Assembly (NCBI RefSeq): GCF_008831285.2 | Contig: NC_045139.1 | Coordinates: 6,358,204 to 6,418,203 of the forward strand | Source of the DNA: Nymphaea colorata | Taxonomy: Eukaryota; Streptophyta; Magnoliopsida; Nymphaeales; Nymphaeaceae | Length of the DNA stretch: 60,000 nt | Direction: 5' to 3' | Shown here: in pieces, positions 1 through 11,050 of the stretch | Numbering within the stretch: position 1 is the first letter of the stretch | Layout of the letters: each line of letters opens with the position of its first letter | Position numbers and translations under genes: made by a program | Notes under the pieces: model-generated | Database searches by the model: none | Seen by the model: the letters and a program-made list of their open reading frames with translations, nothing else | What the model was told of the DNA's origin: nothing

Positions 1-792
1 AAAAACACATTTTCACTATATTGTCCCCAAACAAAAAATGAAAAAAGTTGAAAAAATAAATAAATTAAATTAACCTCGAAGCTGCGGCAATAAATGTGGC
101 CACTACCGCGGTTATATCTTCCGAGAACTAACTTCATTTTCCGTTCAAGAAACCGAAAAGAAAAAATTAGGAGTTAATAACAAGACTCCCCTCTCTTTCG
201 CCCCTTCCTCTCCCTCCTAGGATCCTTCCGAGCTCTAGAGGAAAATCTTTTTCCTCGGTTTCCTTTTGGAGGTCATCCCCTTCTTTAAACTTTCTCTTCC
301 TCCTCTGGCTGTTATTTCTTCTTCTGCGTTTCGGCCCTCTCGCCAGAGCTCCAGGGGGAAGGAAATCGGTTTCCAAGTGGGAAAAAGGAATCCTCGATTC
401 CGTTTTCCCCTCCCACGGAGGAGTCTGTATTTATTTTGTGGCTTTCCTGCTTCGGGAAGCCGGTTCTTCCGTTTTCTGAGGGTTGGAGTTTTCCGGTATG
501 AGGGAAGGAGTCTGGTGTCGGTACATATGAGGTGAAGCGAGGTACTCTGGCCCTTGTTTGAATATTAAAACCTTGTTTGAATATTAAAAGAGATACATAA
601 ATGAAGGCAGAGGCACCTCGTCCAAGTCCTCATTGGCATAAAGAACCAAGGTTACATGTGCCTTATACAGCACCAGAACACACACAAGCCAGCCTCAAAG
701 ATTTTTTATAATCCACAAAAATGTTGAGACCAAGAGGATTACGAAGCAGTTTGTATGTTTCCCTATCAACACAGAAAGCTGAAGCCCACTAT
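1..792. other. Unassigned sequence upstream of CRK1
   Basis: No gene recognised. The stretch 170-540 is pyrimidine-rich on the + strand and GC-richer than its surroundings, which would suit a 5' UTR or promoter, but its short open frames show no family features. A 19-bp perfect tandem duplication (unit contains TTGTTTGAATATTAAAA) lies near 552-590. Positions about 720-765 recur in inverted orientation near 19350-19390, so this flank took part in local rearrangement. Confidence 0.4.
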
Positions 793-1013
793 CAGGGGCT
801 CTCTGTTGCGTGTCGCTATGAAAGTCTGCTCCTATTATGCGCCTTCTAAAGAATACGTTGTCATGTGAAATATAGAAATATAAAATATTTTGCTTAGATT
901 TTGGCTTTTCCTTTTTGAGTTTATAAGCTTATTATTGACAGGACGGAGGTTTATCTTTAGAACTGCGTCCTAATTTTAACAAAACAGAAACGTGACGAAA
1001 GAAATGACGGTGA
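793..1013 (+). repeat. CRK1 distal promoter segment, duplicated at 19526-19747
   Basis: This segment, starting at GGGGCTCTCTGTTGCG and ending at AAATGACGGTGATA, recurs in the same orientation at 19526-19747 with a few substitutions. Here it sits just upstream of the CRK1 promoter. The other copy has no exon 1 behind it. It is therefore a marker of duplicated CRK 5' flank, not a mobile element as far as can be seen. Confidence 0.7.
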
Positions 1014-1016
1014 TAG

Positions 1017-1170
1017 ATAGCGGAATGCAGGTCAATGCAGATTCTGATCAGCACAACGGCGTTGACAATTGACATCTCCACACCAAAGAGATGAAATCAG
1101 AGGCGCCAGCCGCTGGCGTCGTTTCTTCCTTCTTTTCTTTCTCTTTCACCATCGACGATCAACCTCACCA
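1017..1170 (+). promoter_or_regulatory. CRK1 proximal promoter / 5' leader with paired TTGAC cores
   Basis: Two direct TTGAC cores (1062-1066, 1069-1073), the core of the WRKY-bound W-box, lie about 100 bp before the CRK1 start codon. The block is conserved before CRK2 (30007-30018) and, in altered form, before CRK3, the exon fragment at 14.7 kb and the right edge. That CRK promoters are WRKY targets is family knowledge; binding here is inference. Confidence 0.45.
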
Positions 1171-1763
1171 ATGGCAACGACGACGCAGTCAATCCCATGC
1201 CTTTCGAATCTTTTAACTCTTCTTCTTGCTGTGCTGCAACATTCTCCTCCGTTGGTGTACCCGAGCAATCAAAATATGTTTTGAGCGTTGAAGATAAACT
1301 GAGAGAAAACTTCTACATCTACAGTTCGTGCTTTACAAGCGATGGATTTTTCCCCACCTACAGGCAAAACTTGGAGCAGCTATTTTGCTCCCTGGTCGAC
1401 GCCTTTCCCTCCGGTGGCTTGGATAACACCTCCATTGGCAAAGCCCCAAACACGGCCTATGGGCTTACGCTCTTTCGCGGTGACGCCTCTGCCGATATAT
1501 GCTCGAACTGCACAGCTATCGCCGCCGAGACGATCAAGGCCAAATGCCCAAATAGCAGGTCCGCCATGATATGGCACTCGTCCAGCTTACTTCGTTTCTC
1601 CGATACGCGATTCTTCGGGACCATTGGTGAGAGCGAGAAGGCCGGCGGAGATTTTGTGGACTCATTAGCGAGGAACGCTGCTAGTAACCCGAAGATGTAC
1701 TCTACAAGGGTACAGCGGCAGGGCAACTATACCAGCTATGGAATGGCGCAGTGCACCAGAGAC

Positions 1764-1768
1764 CTTAC
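1764..1768 (+). repeat. Target site duplication CTTAC, left
   Basis: CTTAC lies directly before the TG of the 5' LTR and recurs at 6698-6702 directly after the 3' LTR. Removing the element and one copy restores the exon-1 reading seen in CRK2 (ACCTTACCCC), which proves insertion into a CRK exon. Confidence 0.97.
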
Positions 1769-2126
1769 TGTTAACAGAAACACCAGCTCTGTATTACTTG
1801 AGAGATGAAAAGTCATATCTCTTGAGAGATGAAAAGTCATGTCTGTTGAAAGATGAAAAGTCATGTCTCTTAGGAAATGAAAAGACATGTTTCTTGAGAT
1901 ATGAAAAGTCATGTCTCTTGAGGGATGAAAAGTCATGTATATTGAAAAATGAAAAGTCATGTTTCTTGGGAACTAGAGACCCCTTATGTAACTCCTCTAT
2001 ATAAATGAGTCTCTCCACCAAAGAAAGGCAAGCAAGAAATGATAGACTAGTGAACGTAGGCCTATTGGCTGAACCACTTTAAAAATTTTTGTCCCTTTAA
2101 TTATTTCTTCATTTTGATTTCTTACA
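1769..2126 (+). repeat. Copia 5' LTR (358 bp) with internal 24-bp tandem repeats
   Basis: It begins TGTTAACAGAAACACC and ends CTTACA. Seven head-to-tail 24-bp units fill 1798-1965; each carries ATGAAAAGTCAT or a near variant, framed by GAGA and TCTC. A TATA-like TATATAAA follows near 1998, so the repeats occupy the position of an upstream promoter region. The unit length is a multiple of three, which leaves frames open on both strands. Confidence 0.95.
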
Positions 2127-2139
2127 TGGTATCAGAGTC
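2127..2139 (+). promoter_or_regulatory. Copia primer binding site (initiator Met tRNA)
   Basis: TGGTATCAGAGTC follows the 5' LTR without a spacer. It is complementary to the 3' end of plant initiator-Met tRNA, the standard primer of Copia elements, with a change near its end (usual form TGGTATCAGAGC). Confidence 0.9.
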
Positions 2140-2206
2140 ACTGGTCCTTGTTAGTGTTGCTGCTAGATCCTAAGGATTACATCTTGTGTTGCCGCGTTTC
2201 ATTCTC

Positions 2207-5200
2207 ATGGCAAATCAAGAAGCATCATCAAATACAGGAGTCAACTCTGATACGGGTATGAATTTTCTTGCTTCTTCTCTTCAGTGCCCAAACAATTTAC
2301 AGCATTTCCTCACCATCAAGTTAAATGCTGAAAATTATCTTATTTGGGAATCTCAATTCACTTCAATTTTGATCTCATTTGGTCTTATGTGATATATTGA
2401 TGGAAGCAAACATGCTCCATCAATGTTTAGAAGTGGAACAACTGAAATTAGTTCAGAATATATTGAATGGTTGAGAAATGATCAACTACTTTTCAGTTGG
2501 ATTAAGTCCTCTCTATCTGAAGCAATACATACCCAAATTATTGGTTTAAAAACCTCTCTAGAGGTTTGGAGCGCTCTTAGGCAGTCATATGCCACTCAAT
2601 CTAGGGCTCGAATAATGAAGTTAAAATCACAGTTTCAAGATTTGAAAAATGGGTCTAGTTCTATGGATGTTTATATAAACAAAGCAAAATCTATTGCTCA
2701 TCAATTAGCCATTGCATTCAAACCTGTTGATGAAGATGATCTTGTTCTTCAAATTCTTAGAGGATTGCCAAGTGAATATCTTGCTTTTAAAGTCAGTATG
2801 GAAACTCGAAAGGACCCTGTCTCTTTGAACGAACTTCATGAGCTTCTTCTCATACAAGAAGCCAACTTAAAAGAAGATGATTCTCAAACTTTTGAATCTA
2901 TTATGCCGGCTGCGAATATTGCCTCGAAACAAGTTTACAACAAGCAAACCAACTACAGAGGTCGTGGTAGAAACAACTATCAATCTAGAGAAGGAGTCCG
3001 GAAAAGTGATCAATACAAAGGTGATCGTTTTGTGTGCCAAATATGTGGAAAAGTTGGTCATATTGTAAAGTTTTGTTGGTCATATACTAACTTGCTTAAA
3101 GAAAAAGAGACAACGCCTCCTCAAGCATATCATGCAGTTTCTTCTAGCACTCTGAATCAAGACATTGGATATGACAATTGGTATCCTGACTCCGGTGCGA
3201 CTCATCACATCACCAATGATATCAATAACTTGTCCATTCATGCCAAATACAAAGGTGGAGATGCAGTAAAAATCGGAGATGGATCAGGTTTGAGAATTTT
3301 TCATATTGGTTCTTCAAAGACATCTCAAAATTTAGTTTAAAATGATCTCCTTCATGTGCCCAAAATAACAAGAAATTTGTTATCTGTACAACTTTTTTCT
3401 AAGAATAATGGAGTCTATTTTGAGTTTCATCCTAATATGTGCTATGTTAAGCAGCAGAGAACGAGAAAAATTCTTCATCAAGAAACGAGCAGTGATGGGC
3501 TATATAAGATAGACCTTAGTAGCAGAAAAAATGAAGCACAACTTGGAGAAAGACATACTATTGGGCAGTGGCACAAAAGACTTGGTCACCCTTCATTTTC
3601 CATTGTTAAAAAGGTTTTGAACAAGTATGATTTGTCTTATTATGATGATTATTTAAATTATTTGTGTGAAGCTTGTCAAAAGGCTAAGAGTCATAAACTT
3701 CCATTTAATGCTATTTCAAGTAAGGTGAAACGCCCGCTTGAACTCATTTATTCTGATGTATGGGGTCCAGCCTCAGTGGAGAGTGTGAATGGTTTTAAGT
3801 ACTATGTGATTTTTATGGATGCGTTTTCAAAATATACTTAGATTTATTTGATGAAAAAAAAAATCAGATGTCAGTCATGTTTTTAAAACTTTCAAGGCAC
3901 TTTCTGAAAATCTCACTGGGCACAAGATAAAATATTTTCACTCAGATTGGGGAGGAGAATTTCAAGGGCTTCAATCATATCTTGTCGATAATGGGATTGG
4001 ACATAGAATATCATGTCCTCATACCCCTGAACAAAATGGAGCAGCTGAAAGGAGACATAAACATATTGTTGAAACATGTTTATCTCTAATGGCAGAAGGT
4101 AATATTCGCAAGAACTTTTGGTCATATGCTTTTTATACTGTTGTATATTTGATTAACCGAATGCCAACCAAGATTCTTGATTTTGCTTCTCCTTTGGAAA
4201 AATTGTTCAAAGAGAAACCTGACTATGGCTTCCTCAAAATCTTTGGATGTGAATGCTTTCCTTGTTTAAGAGCTTATCAGAAAAATAAATTAGATTACCG
4301 TTCTGAAAGATGTGTTTTCTTGGGTTATGCTCCTCAACATAAAGGATATTATTGTTTGGGTGTACGAACCCGTAAAATCTATATTTCGAGACATGTCCAA
4401 TTTAATGAGAAAAAATTTCCTTTTATTGATACTCAAGAAACTAGAACTCAAGATCTAGAAACTCAAAACCAAGCTATAATTTTAACCTCCCCTCATGAAT
4501 ATCAGTTCTCAAACCCTACAATACCATCATCTAGTACCTCCACAACTTCAGATGAACCCTTACTTCAGTCTGAAACAAATAGTGAATCTCAACCTGAAAC
4601 TCTTGAAAATGAGGAGCCTACCCAATCCAATGAAAATGAACCAAATCAAAAATGAGTCCATCCTATGACTACTAGATCTCAAGTGGGAATCTTCAAACCT
4701 AATTCTAAATACAATTAGTTTCATACATATTTTTCTAGCAAACACTCTCTTCCAAGAGCTCTTGTCTCCACTCTTCTTGAAGATAAAGAACCCTCAAGTT
4801 TCAAGGAAGCATATGAAGATGAAAATTGGATGAAGGCCATGCAAGAAGAATATGATACTCTTATTCGAAACAATACTTGAAAACTTGTTCCAAATAAAGA
4901 AGCCAAACACATTGTAGGATGTAAATGGGTGTTCAAAATCAAGCGAAAGGCAGATAGATCATTGGAAAGATACAAGGCTAGACTCGTCGCCAAGGGATAT
5001 AGTCAAAAAGAAGGAATTGACTATGAAACCTTCAGCCCTGTTGTGAAGCCTACTACAATTCGGACAGTATTGACTATTTCTATTAGTCACAAATGGAAAA
5101 TACATCAGCTGGATATTCAAAATGCATTCTTATATGGATCTATTTCAGAAGAAGTTTATATGGCTCAACCACCCGGATTTCAAAATCATTCTTTCCCAAA

Positions 5201-6328
5201 TCATGTATGCAAGCTTGAACGTGCTTTATATGGTTTAAAACAGGCTCCTAGGGCATGGTTTGTCCGTCTTAGTCTATTCCTCCAAAATCTTGGTTTTAAA
5301 GGGGCTCAAACAGATTCATCTCTTTTTATTTTGAGAAAAAGAGAAATACTTCTATATGTTTTGGTATACGTGGATGACATGATCATAACAGGAAGCTCAC
5401 CAGAATATATTCATAAAATTATTTGTCAATTCAAAAGTGAGTTAGCCATTAAAGATCTGCGTGAGCTTCATTTCTTTTTGGGCATAGAAGCAAAAAGAAT
5501 TGACAATAAGCTAATATTGTCTCAAAGGAAATACATATTTGAGCTTCTCAAAAGAACAAATATGTTTGGAGCTAAAGGAGTTTCAACTCTCATGGCATGC
5601 TCCCCTGCTTTATCTGCTCAAACTGGATCAAATTTTTATGATCCAACTCTTTATCGCAGCATTGTTGGCGCTCTTCAATACTCTACTGTGACTCGTCCAG
5701 ACATCTCTTATGCTGTCAACAAAGTTTGTCAATACATGCATCATCCTATTGATGCCCATTGGGATGCCGTAAAGAGAATCCTAAGATATTTGAAGCACAC
5801 TATTGATTATGGCCTTGTTATTAGACCTAGTTCAGTTTTAAATATTAATGCTTACAGTGATGCAGATTGGGCAGGATGTCTTGATGATAGACGCTCTAGA
5901 AGTGGATATGCAGTGTTTATTGGATACAATCTAGTTTCATGGAGTGCTAAAAAGCAGTCAGTTGTCTCTCGTTCTAGCACTGAGGCTGAGTATCGATCCA
6001 TTGCCAATACTACTGCTGAAATCATGTGGTTACAATTTTTATTAAAAGAACTTTGTGTTGATCAATCACAACCTCCCATATTATTGTGCGACAACATCGG
6101 CGCAGCCTATCTTGCAGCTCATCCTGTGTATCATAGTCGCAGCAAACACATAGAGATTGACCTTCATTTTGTTCGAGAAAAATTGGCTAAAGGAGATTTG
6201 AAAATTCAGTACATCTCTTCCAAAGATCAGGTTGCTGATATTTTAACTAAGCCACTTAGTAAGCAGCACCATCATCAAATAATTAACAAGCTCAATCTCA
6301 TTGTTGGAGCATTGAGCTTGTGGAGGGA
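2207..6328 (+). pseudogene. Copia gag-pol polyprotein, degenerate
   Basis: ATG 2207 opens gag with a UBN2-type gag domain. A CX2CX4HX4C zinc knuckle (CQICGKVGHIVKFC) lies near 3035-3077 and the protease motif DSGATHH near 3188. Integrase has an HHCC zinc region (about 3570-3700) and a catalytic region in which the second motif reads FHSDWGGEF rather than the usual SDNGGEF. Reverse transcriptase carries YVDDM (about 5368) and a standard Copia RNase H ends near 6290. Breaks: stops at 2390, 3338, 3839, 4653, near 4717 and near 4878, and a frameshift in the A-run near 3854. The stop at 3839 and the one near 4878 lie where Trp is usual, consistent with G-to-A change. From 4929 on, the RT/RNase H frame is open to 6575 and runs into the 3' LTR. 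Confidence 0.93.
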
Positions 6329-6697
6329 TGTTAACAGAAACACCAAGAATGCTCTCAATGTGTATTACTTGGGAGATGAAAAGTCATATCTCTTGAGAGA
6401 TGAAAAGTCATGTCTGTTGGAAGATGAAAAGTCATGTCTCTTAGGAAATGAAAAGACGTGTCTCTTGAGAGATGAAAAGTCATGTCTCTTGAGGGATGAA
6501 AAGTCATGTATGTTGAAAGATGAAAAGTCATGTCCCTTGGGAACTAGAGACCCTTTATGTAACTCCTCTATATAAATGAGCCTCTCCACCAAAGGAAGGC
6601 AAGCAAGAAATGATAGACTAGTGGACGTAGGCCTATTGGCTGAACCAATTTAAAAATTTTTGTCCCTTTAATTATTTCTTCATTTTGATTTCTTTCA
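6329..6697 (+). repeat. Copia 3' LTR (369 bp)
   Basis: It begins TGTTAACAG after a purine-rich tract (TGTGGAGGGA) and ends TTTCA. The seven 24-bp units lie at 6369-6536. It is 11 bp longer than the 5' LTR because of two small indels near 6345-6362. The 3' LTR units are closer to one another than the 5' LTR units are. Confidence 0.95.
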
Positions 6698-6702
6698 CTT
6701 AC
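6698..6702 (+). repeat. Target site duplication CTTAC, right
   Basis: Exact repeat of 1764-1768, followed by the rest of the second DUF26 domain of CRK1 (CMVC motif, then a donor at 6867 in CATCAG/GTACGC). Confidence 0.97.
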
Positions 6703-6866
6703 CCCGGTGTATTGCATGGTGTGCCTCCAGAATGTTACCAATGAAATTGAGAAGAATCAGTCATTAGGCCAAGAGTTTCGGTTTCTTTCCATGAGCTGCC
6801 TCATCAGCTATGACACGAGGATTTTCTTTCTAACCTTACCGGAGCCGGCCTCGTCATCGCCATCAG

Positions 6867-7834
6867 GTACGCACCTCCTAACTCTATAGCCGAATCCCCG
6901 CACCATCAGCATCCCCATCTCCTGCCGTTGTAAAAACCCCGCTGTCCCGCACCACGACCTCTTCTGTTCTCCTGTCATTGACATTGAGGGAGGGGGTTGC
7001 CATCGCTGCACCCTCCAACAACGTGCTTCGTGATACATTTCAAGATCCGGAAAATTATAATTCCTCAAAGAAAATAACTTATTTGGAAAATTCCGTGTCT
7101 TTATCGCGTCTTATCTCATGTGATAACAATATTAGATTGGAATCTTAAATTTGATAAGATATGCGTTATCATCGTTTTTGTTATTTAGATGGCTATATTT
7201 CTATATAATTCCTAGAAAGTGGCCTTTATCTTGGATATTTTAGAATCTTCATCCCACTTTTATGTCATCAATGCGATACCAGCACTATTTTCGCATCTTA
7301 GAATTGCTGTCTGCTTTTGTTATTTAGATTGACATTTGTTTTGAGATGTGCCCAAGAAAACTTAAGAGATTGCTCGGATTTATTTTCCCTAGAAGCAGTA
7401 TTTAGTCAGTGCAAACTGACCAGAGGTCTGCGCTCCCGAGGTTTAATTTCTACGGTGTGACACACCGAGTGAGCAGCAGTGGAGTGTTCCGATATATGTT
7501 GCTCAACAATGCACCTTTCATTCCTTGGCCATCTCATGTTTAAGAAGGGGACTGTGACTTAGCGATGCAAATTTAGTCGAATACAGTATGTGCAAGCGTT
7601 TGCTTTTTGGCCCTACTATATCGATCCCCATCCCTAAAGTGACCCCAAGTCGACCCTTTTCCATCCCTAGTTTCCGTGCAGTCAAGTTCACTCTATTGCT
7701 CTCTGTTTGATAAGGTTCTATAAACTGCAGTTATATATGGTGTTCTATTTGTGGTTTGGGCTTGTGGTATCGGAATTTTCTTTCATACATTTGATGTCAT
7801 TTGATGGGTAAGGTCTACTAGCAGGTTTGGCAGG
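6867..7834 (+). other. CRK1 intron 1, left part
   Basis: Collinear with CRK2 intron 1 (30891 onward) with scattered substitutions, including the landmark ATCGATCCCCATCCCTA near 7620, which also occurs near 20571 (psi2) and 31582 (CRK2). No gene seen. Confidence 0.7.
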
Positions 7835-7842
7835 TTCAAGCT

Positions 7843-8748
7843 AGGGCTGGGCATCGGGCCGGGCCGGGCCGGCCGAGGCCGATAAAAATGTCCACTTTTG
7901 AGCCCAATTATTTTATCGGGCAAGCCCGATGCTTGGCCCGTTAGTAATCGGGCCGGGCCGGGCCGATAATTAATCATCAAGCCTCAAGCTTGATATTATG
8001 CCCAAGGCCCGGCCCAACCCGGCCCGATTATTAACTGGCCGACCCCAAAAACTACAGTACCCACTCATATGAGAAAGCTAGAAGGCGCAAGAAGAACACA
8101 CTCATCATCATCGTCATGGAAAACGGATTCTCCAATAGGCAATAGCAATCCTTCAATTCGAACAGCCAGGACAAAAAATATTGATGACAAATGAGAAAGA
8201 CGAGAAAGAGAAGAGGAAGACGTACCAATTCGAGTACAACGAAAGAGTTCTAGGGTTCGACCTTGGGCATGCGTGTCCTTAATCTTTTTCTCCTCTTGCT
8301 CCTCCTCCCCTCCTCCCCCTATTTCTTCTTCTTGATCTGATTCCTCGTTCGAAGATAGCAGTCGGCGATGACGACAAGGCGGCAGTTGCAGAGCCGATGG
8401 GCGACAGCCGACGGGGAGGACCAAAGGAGGCAGCATGTCTCACTGCTCTTGCAGAGCCGCCGCATAGGCGAGGAGAATGACGGTGGGTCAAGTGTTGACG
8501 ATGAAAATGAAAGTATGAAATGATTCAAATGATTGTTTCACCCTAACCTAAGTTAAAATTTTTTTTAACAACTTAGTGTCCAGCTTCTCGGGCCGTCGAT
8601 GATCACTATTTCAAGCTCGAGCCTGACCCGTTAAATACTGGGCTAGGGTAGGCCCAATAAATGAGCTCGTTAAACATTTTTTAAGGGCCTGGGCTCGGGC
8701 CCGAGCCTGAGGTACCCAAAGACGACCCGGCTCCGTGCTCAGGCATAA
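7843..8748. mobile_element. hAT-like non-autonomous element in CRK1 intron 1 (906 bp)
   Basis: Flanked by an exact 8-bp duplication TTCAAGCT (7835-7842, 8749-8756), the hAT target-site length. CRK2 has the empty site near 31817. The ends are GGGCC-rich and imperfectly inverted (start GGGCTGGGCATCGG; end, read inward from the other strand, GCCTGAGCACGGAGCC). The interior about 8060-8530 is of different composition and holds a 123-codon minus-strand open frame with acidic and Ser-rich runs and no recognised domain. It may be captured host sequence. No transposase is visible. Confidence 0.8.
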
Positions 8749-8756
8749 TTCAAGCT

Positions 8757-9083
8757 GAACTTAAGGCCATGCTCCATGCCCTCATATGATATAACGTGTA
8801 TATATGTAACTTTCTTTCCTTGCTAATATACATGAGGAAATCTAATTGTAAAGGAGCAGGAAATTGAAGTACAGGAGAAAATGTAAGCTCGTACGAAAGT
8901 TTTGTAAATTTTTCATCCATTAACTAAAAATTATAGGTTTTTAGGAATCCTTCCGAAAATCTGGAGACATAAGAAAGAAAAATCTTTGCCTACGTACCCC
9001 ATAATTTTCCTGACATTTTCTCACTTGCAGACATATATTTGAGAAAACTCAGTAATATTATGAATTTGCCAAACATAAAATGA
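8757..9083 (+). other. CRK1 intron 1, right part, and lost exon 2 acceptor
   Basis: Matches CRK2 about 31825-32060 (landmark CATATGATATAAC). The CATATATCAG acceptor present in psi2 and CRK2 has been replaced here, so exon 2 could not be spliced normally. Confidence 0.6.
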
Positions 9084-9664
9084 TAAAAGTGACAACCAGC
9101 GGAAAACCGCCATTGCCATTGGCTCTACAGTGCGGATATTGTTACTGCTAGCAATAGGGATTATCGTGATTCTTTTCCGCAGCAAAAAAAGGGAAAAGCT
9201 TAATGGTGAGTTCCATTAGCCAGCAAAACTTTTGAGGGCTTTGCATGAGTACTTCGCATGTCATCATATATGAGCCTCAATTGTCTTTCCTCCCAAGAAT
9301 TTCTCGGAGAATAATAAGCTCGGGAAGAGGAGGATTTGGACCAGTGTGTAAGGTGCTTCAATAAAGGCTCTTCCACCATGACATCTAATAATTAATTGAA
9401 TCCTACCAAGACTTTTTTATCAATTTTAATATTTCTTCATATGTTTCAATGTACATATGCTGCCCTGCCCGTGTACCAAGTTTTGGGGCAGTTACCGTGT
9501 TGTTCCCCTTGTACTCATATAATATGCCATAAGTTTTGGCTATTGTTTCCTTCCCACCATTTTCGTCAATGTTACAATACCTTTGTTTTCCATTTTCCAT
9601 GTCTGTGCACATGTGCCTGTGTAACTTAGATTGCTTTGATTCTTCTTCTCAGGTCAAATCAGTG

Positions 9665-9879
9665 GCCCGGCTTGACCTGGCCCATTAATACTTAAAAAAA
9701 TAATTTTTTGTTATTTTTAATTTAATAACATATATTTTATTATTAAAAAATTATTTTATAATTTAAAAACTTTTGTTTACTATAAATCGGGCAAGGCTGG
9801 GTCAGGCCAAACCAGGTTACGGGTATTGGGCTGGGCCTGGACCCGAGTTTTGGGCCCAGCCCGGCTCTATTCTACCTCT
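9665..9879. mobile_element. GGTGGGC-type MITE in CRK1 exon 4 (left end deleted)
   Basis: GC-rich ends around an AT-rich core (TATATTTTATTATT). It interrupts exon 4 directly before AGTCAAAAG (9880-9888), the very site used by the intact copy in psi2 (21920-22185). The left end, together with the exon bases before it, is missing here. The identical site means the insertion was inherited, not independent. Confidence 0.75.
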
Positions 9880-10319
9880 AGTCAAAAGACATTATCTGGA
9901 CAAAGCTTGAAGGAGTTTATGAATGAAGTTATATTGATAGCGAAGGTTTAACACAAGAATTTGGTCCGGGTTGTTGTGCTGAGCGGGGAGAAAAGTCTAT
10001 GAATTCATGCCTAATGGCATGGCAGCCTTGATGCATTTTTTAATGGTGATTCACCTCTCTTCTCATTTTTCATTTTAGACTTACAGCTTTTCAGTTAAAA
10101 AATCTATTGTTGCTCTCAGTGGTGGTGAAAAATATGCACACAGGTGCACGTATATGTGCTGAAGAAGAGAGATGGGGAAAAGGTGGTGGAGGGGTGAAGG
10201 CGTTGGACGCCGGGTCTTTGAAATCTTTTGAAACCTTTTGATATTAATTTTCTCTTGCTTTCTTTGTATATATGTTCAGCTGTTTTGTATGCTATACAGG
10301 TGAAGAATAGACAGGAATA

Positions 10320-10593
10320 TGGGTGGGCGCCGGGCTGGGCTGCCTGCGGGGCCAGTACTCGGCCTGTAATGGGTCTGGGCTAGGTAATATTAAAAAAATA
10401 TATTTTATTAATTTTTAAATTTAATAATATATATTTTATTATTTTAAATTTAATTTATATTAAAAAAATTTATTTTATAATTTAAAATTTTTTTATGGCA
10501 ATCAGGCCGAGCTCGAGTTTTGGGCCTGTCGTGCAGACCCGGGCCCAATTTAACCGGGCCTCGCCAGCCCGGCCGGCTCAATGCCCACCCCTG
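10320..10593. mobile_element. GGTGGGC-type MITE in the region of CRK1 intron 5
   Basis: Starts GGGTGGGCGCCGGGC and ends GCTCAATGCCCACCCC: imperfect inverted termini around a long AT-rich core. Flanks GACAGGAA and GATAGGAA suggest an 8-bp duplication with one mismatch. The same insertion, with the same left flank ACAGGAATATGGGTGGGC, occurs in CRK2 (33598) and a shortened form in psi2 (23194). Confidence 0.75.
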
Positions 10594-10785
10594 GATAGGA
10601 AGAATGAACCAATGATTCCAGAATGATTCCCGATTGGTAGCTAGGTTATTGTGGTAGCACCCATATGGATGAACTCCTCTGACCTCTTATTTTAGTATGA
10701 AACTAGTTATGTTGCTAAGATCTCACATAAGAAAAGACTGTCAGTTGCAAGTAATTATCTTTTTAACTTAAAAGTAGACAGAGTC

Positions 10786-11050
10786 AGGTGGCCACCAGGT
10801 ACCCAGCCCAAGCCAGGTGGGCTCGGGCCGGTCCGTCAATACTTAAAAAATAACTTTTATTATTTTTTAATTTGATTTATATATTTTATTATTAAAAATA
10901 TATATTATATTAAACAATTTATTTTATAATTTGACAATATTTTTTTATTATAAATCGAACCAGGCTGGGACGAGCCAGGCCCAGGTTTTGGATATCTAGC
11001 AAGGCTCAGGCAAGAGTTTTGTGACCGTCGGTCCGACCCGCCCACCCTAC
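10786..11050. mobile_element. Further GGTGGGC-type MITE copy
   Basis: Same layout as its neighbours: a GGGCCGG-rich left end, an AT-rich core and a right end GACCCGCCCACCC. No clear target-site duplication, so the limits are approximate. No counterpart was noticed in CRK2 or psi2, so it may be specific to CRK1. Confidence 0.6.

Larger units (their letters stand above)
1769..6697 (+). mobile_element. Ty1/Copia LTR retrotransposon inside CRK1 exon 1
   Basis: A complete but decayed element of 4929 bp: 5' LTR 1769-2126, iMet primer site 2127-2139, gag-pol in the Copia order (gag, protease, integrase, reverse transcriptase, RNase H), purine-rich tract just before 6329, and 3' LTR 6329-6697. It has a 5-bp TSD and the same orientation as the host gene. 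Comparing the LTRs by eye gives about 15 substitutions in 358 aligned bases (roughly 4%) plus two small indels, so it is clearly older than the element at 48-57 kb. In-frame stops and a frameshift in an A-run mean it cannot make its own proteins. Confidence 0.97.

Noticed and set aside
266-535. 89-codon frame near the left edge as an upstream gene
   Set aside because: Starts without a clear context, has no known domain, and composition fits a UTR-like pyrimidine-rich stretch.
1798-1965. 24-bp repeats as a CRISPR-like array
   Set aside because: Units are head to tail without unique spacers, inside plant retrotransposon LTRs.
2127-2139. tRNA gene suggested by TGGTATCAGAG
   Set aside because: Only the short primer-binding complement is present, here and at 51461; no cloverleaf around it.
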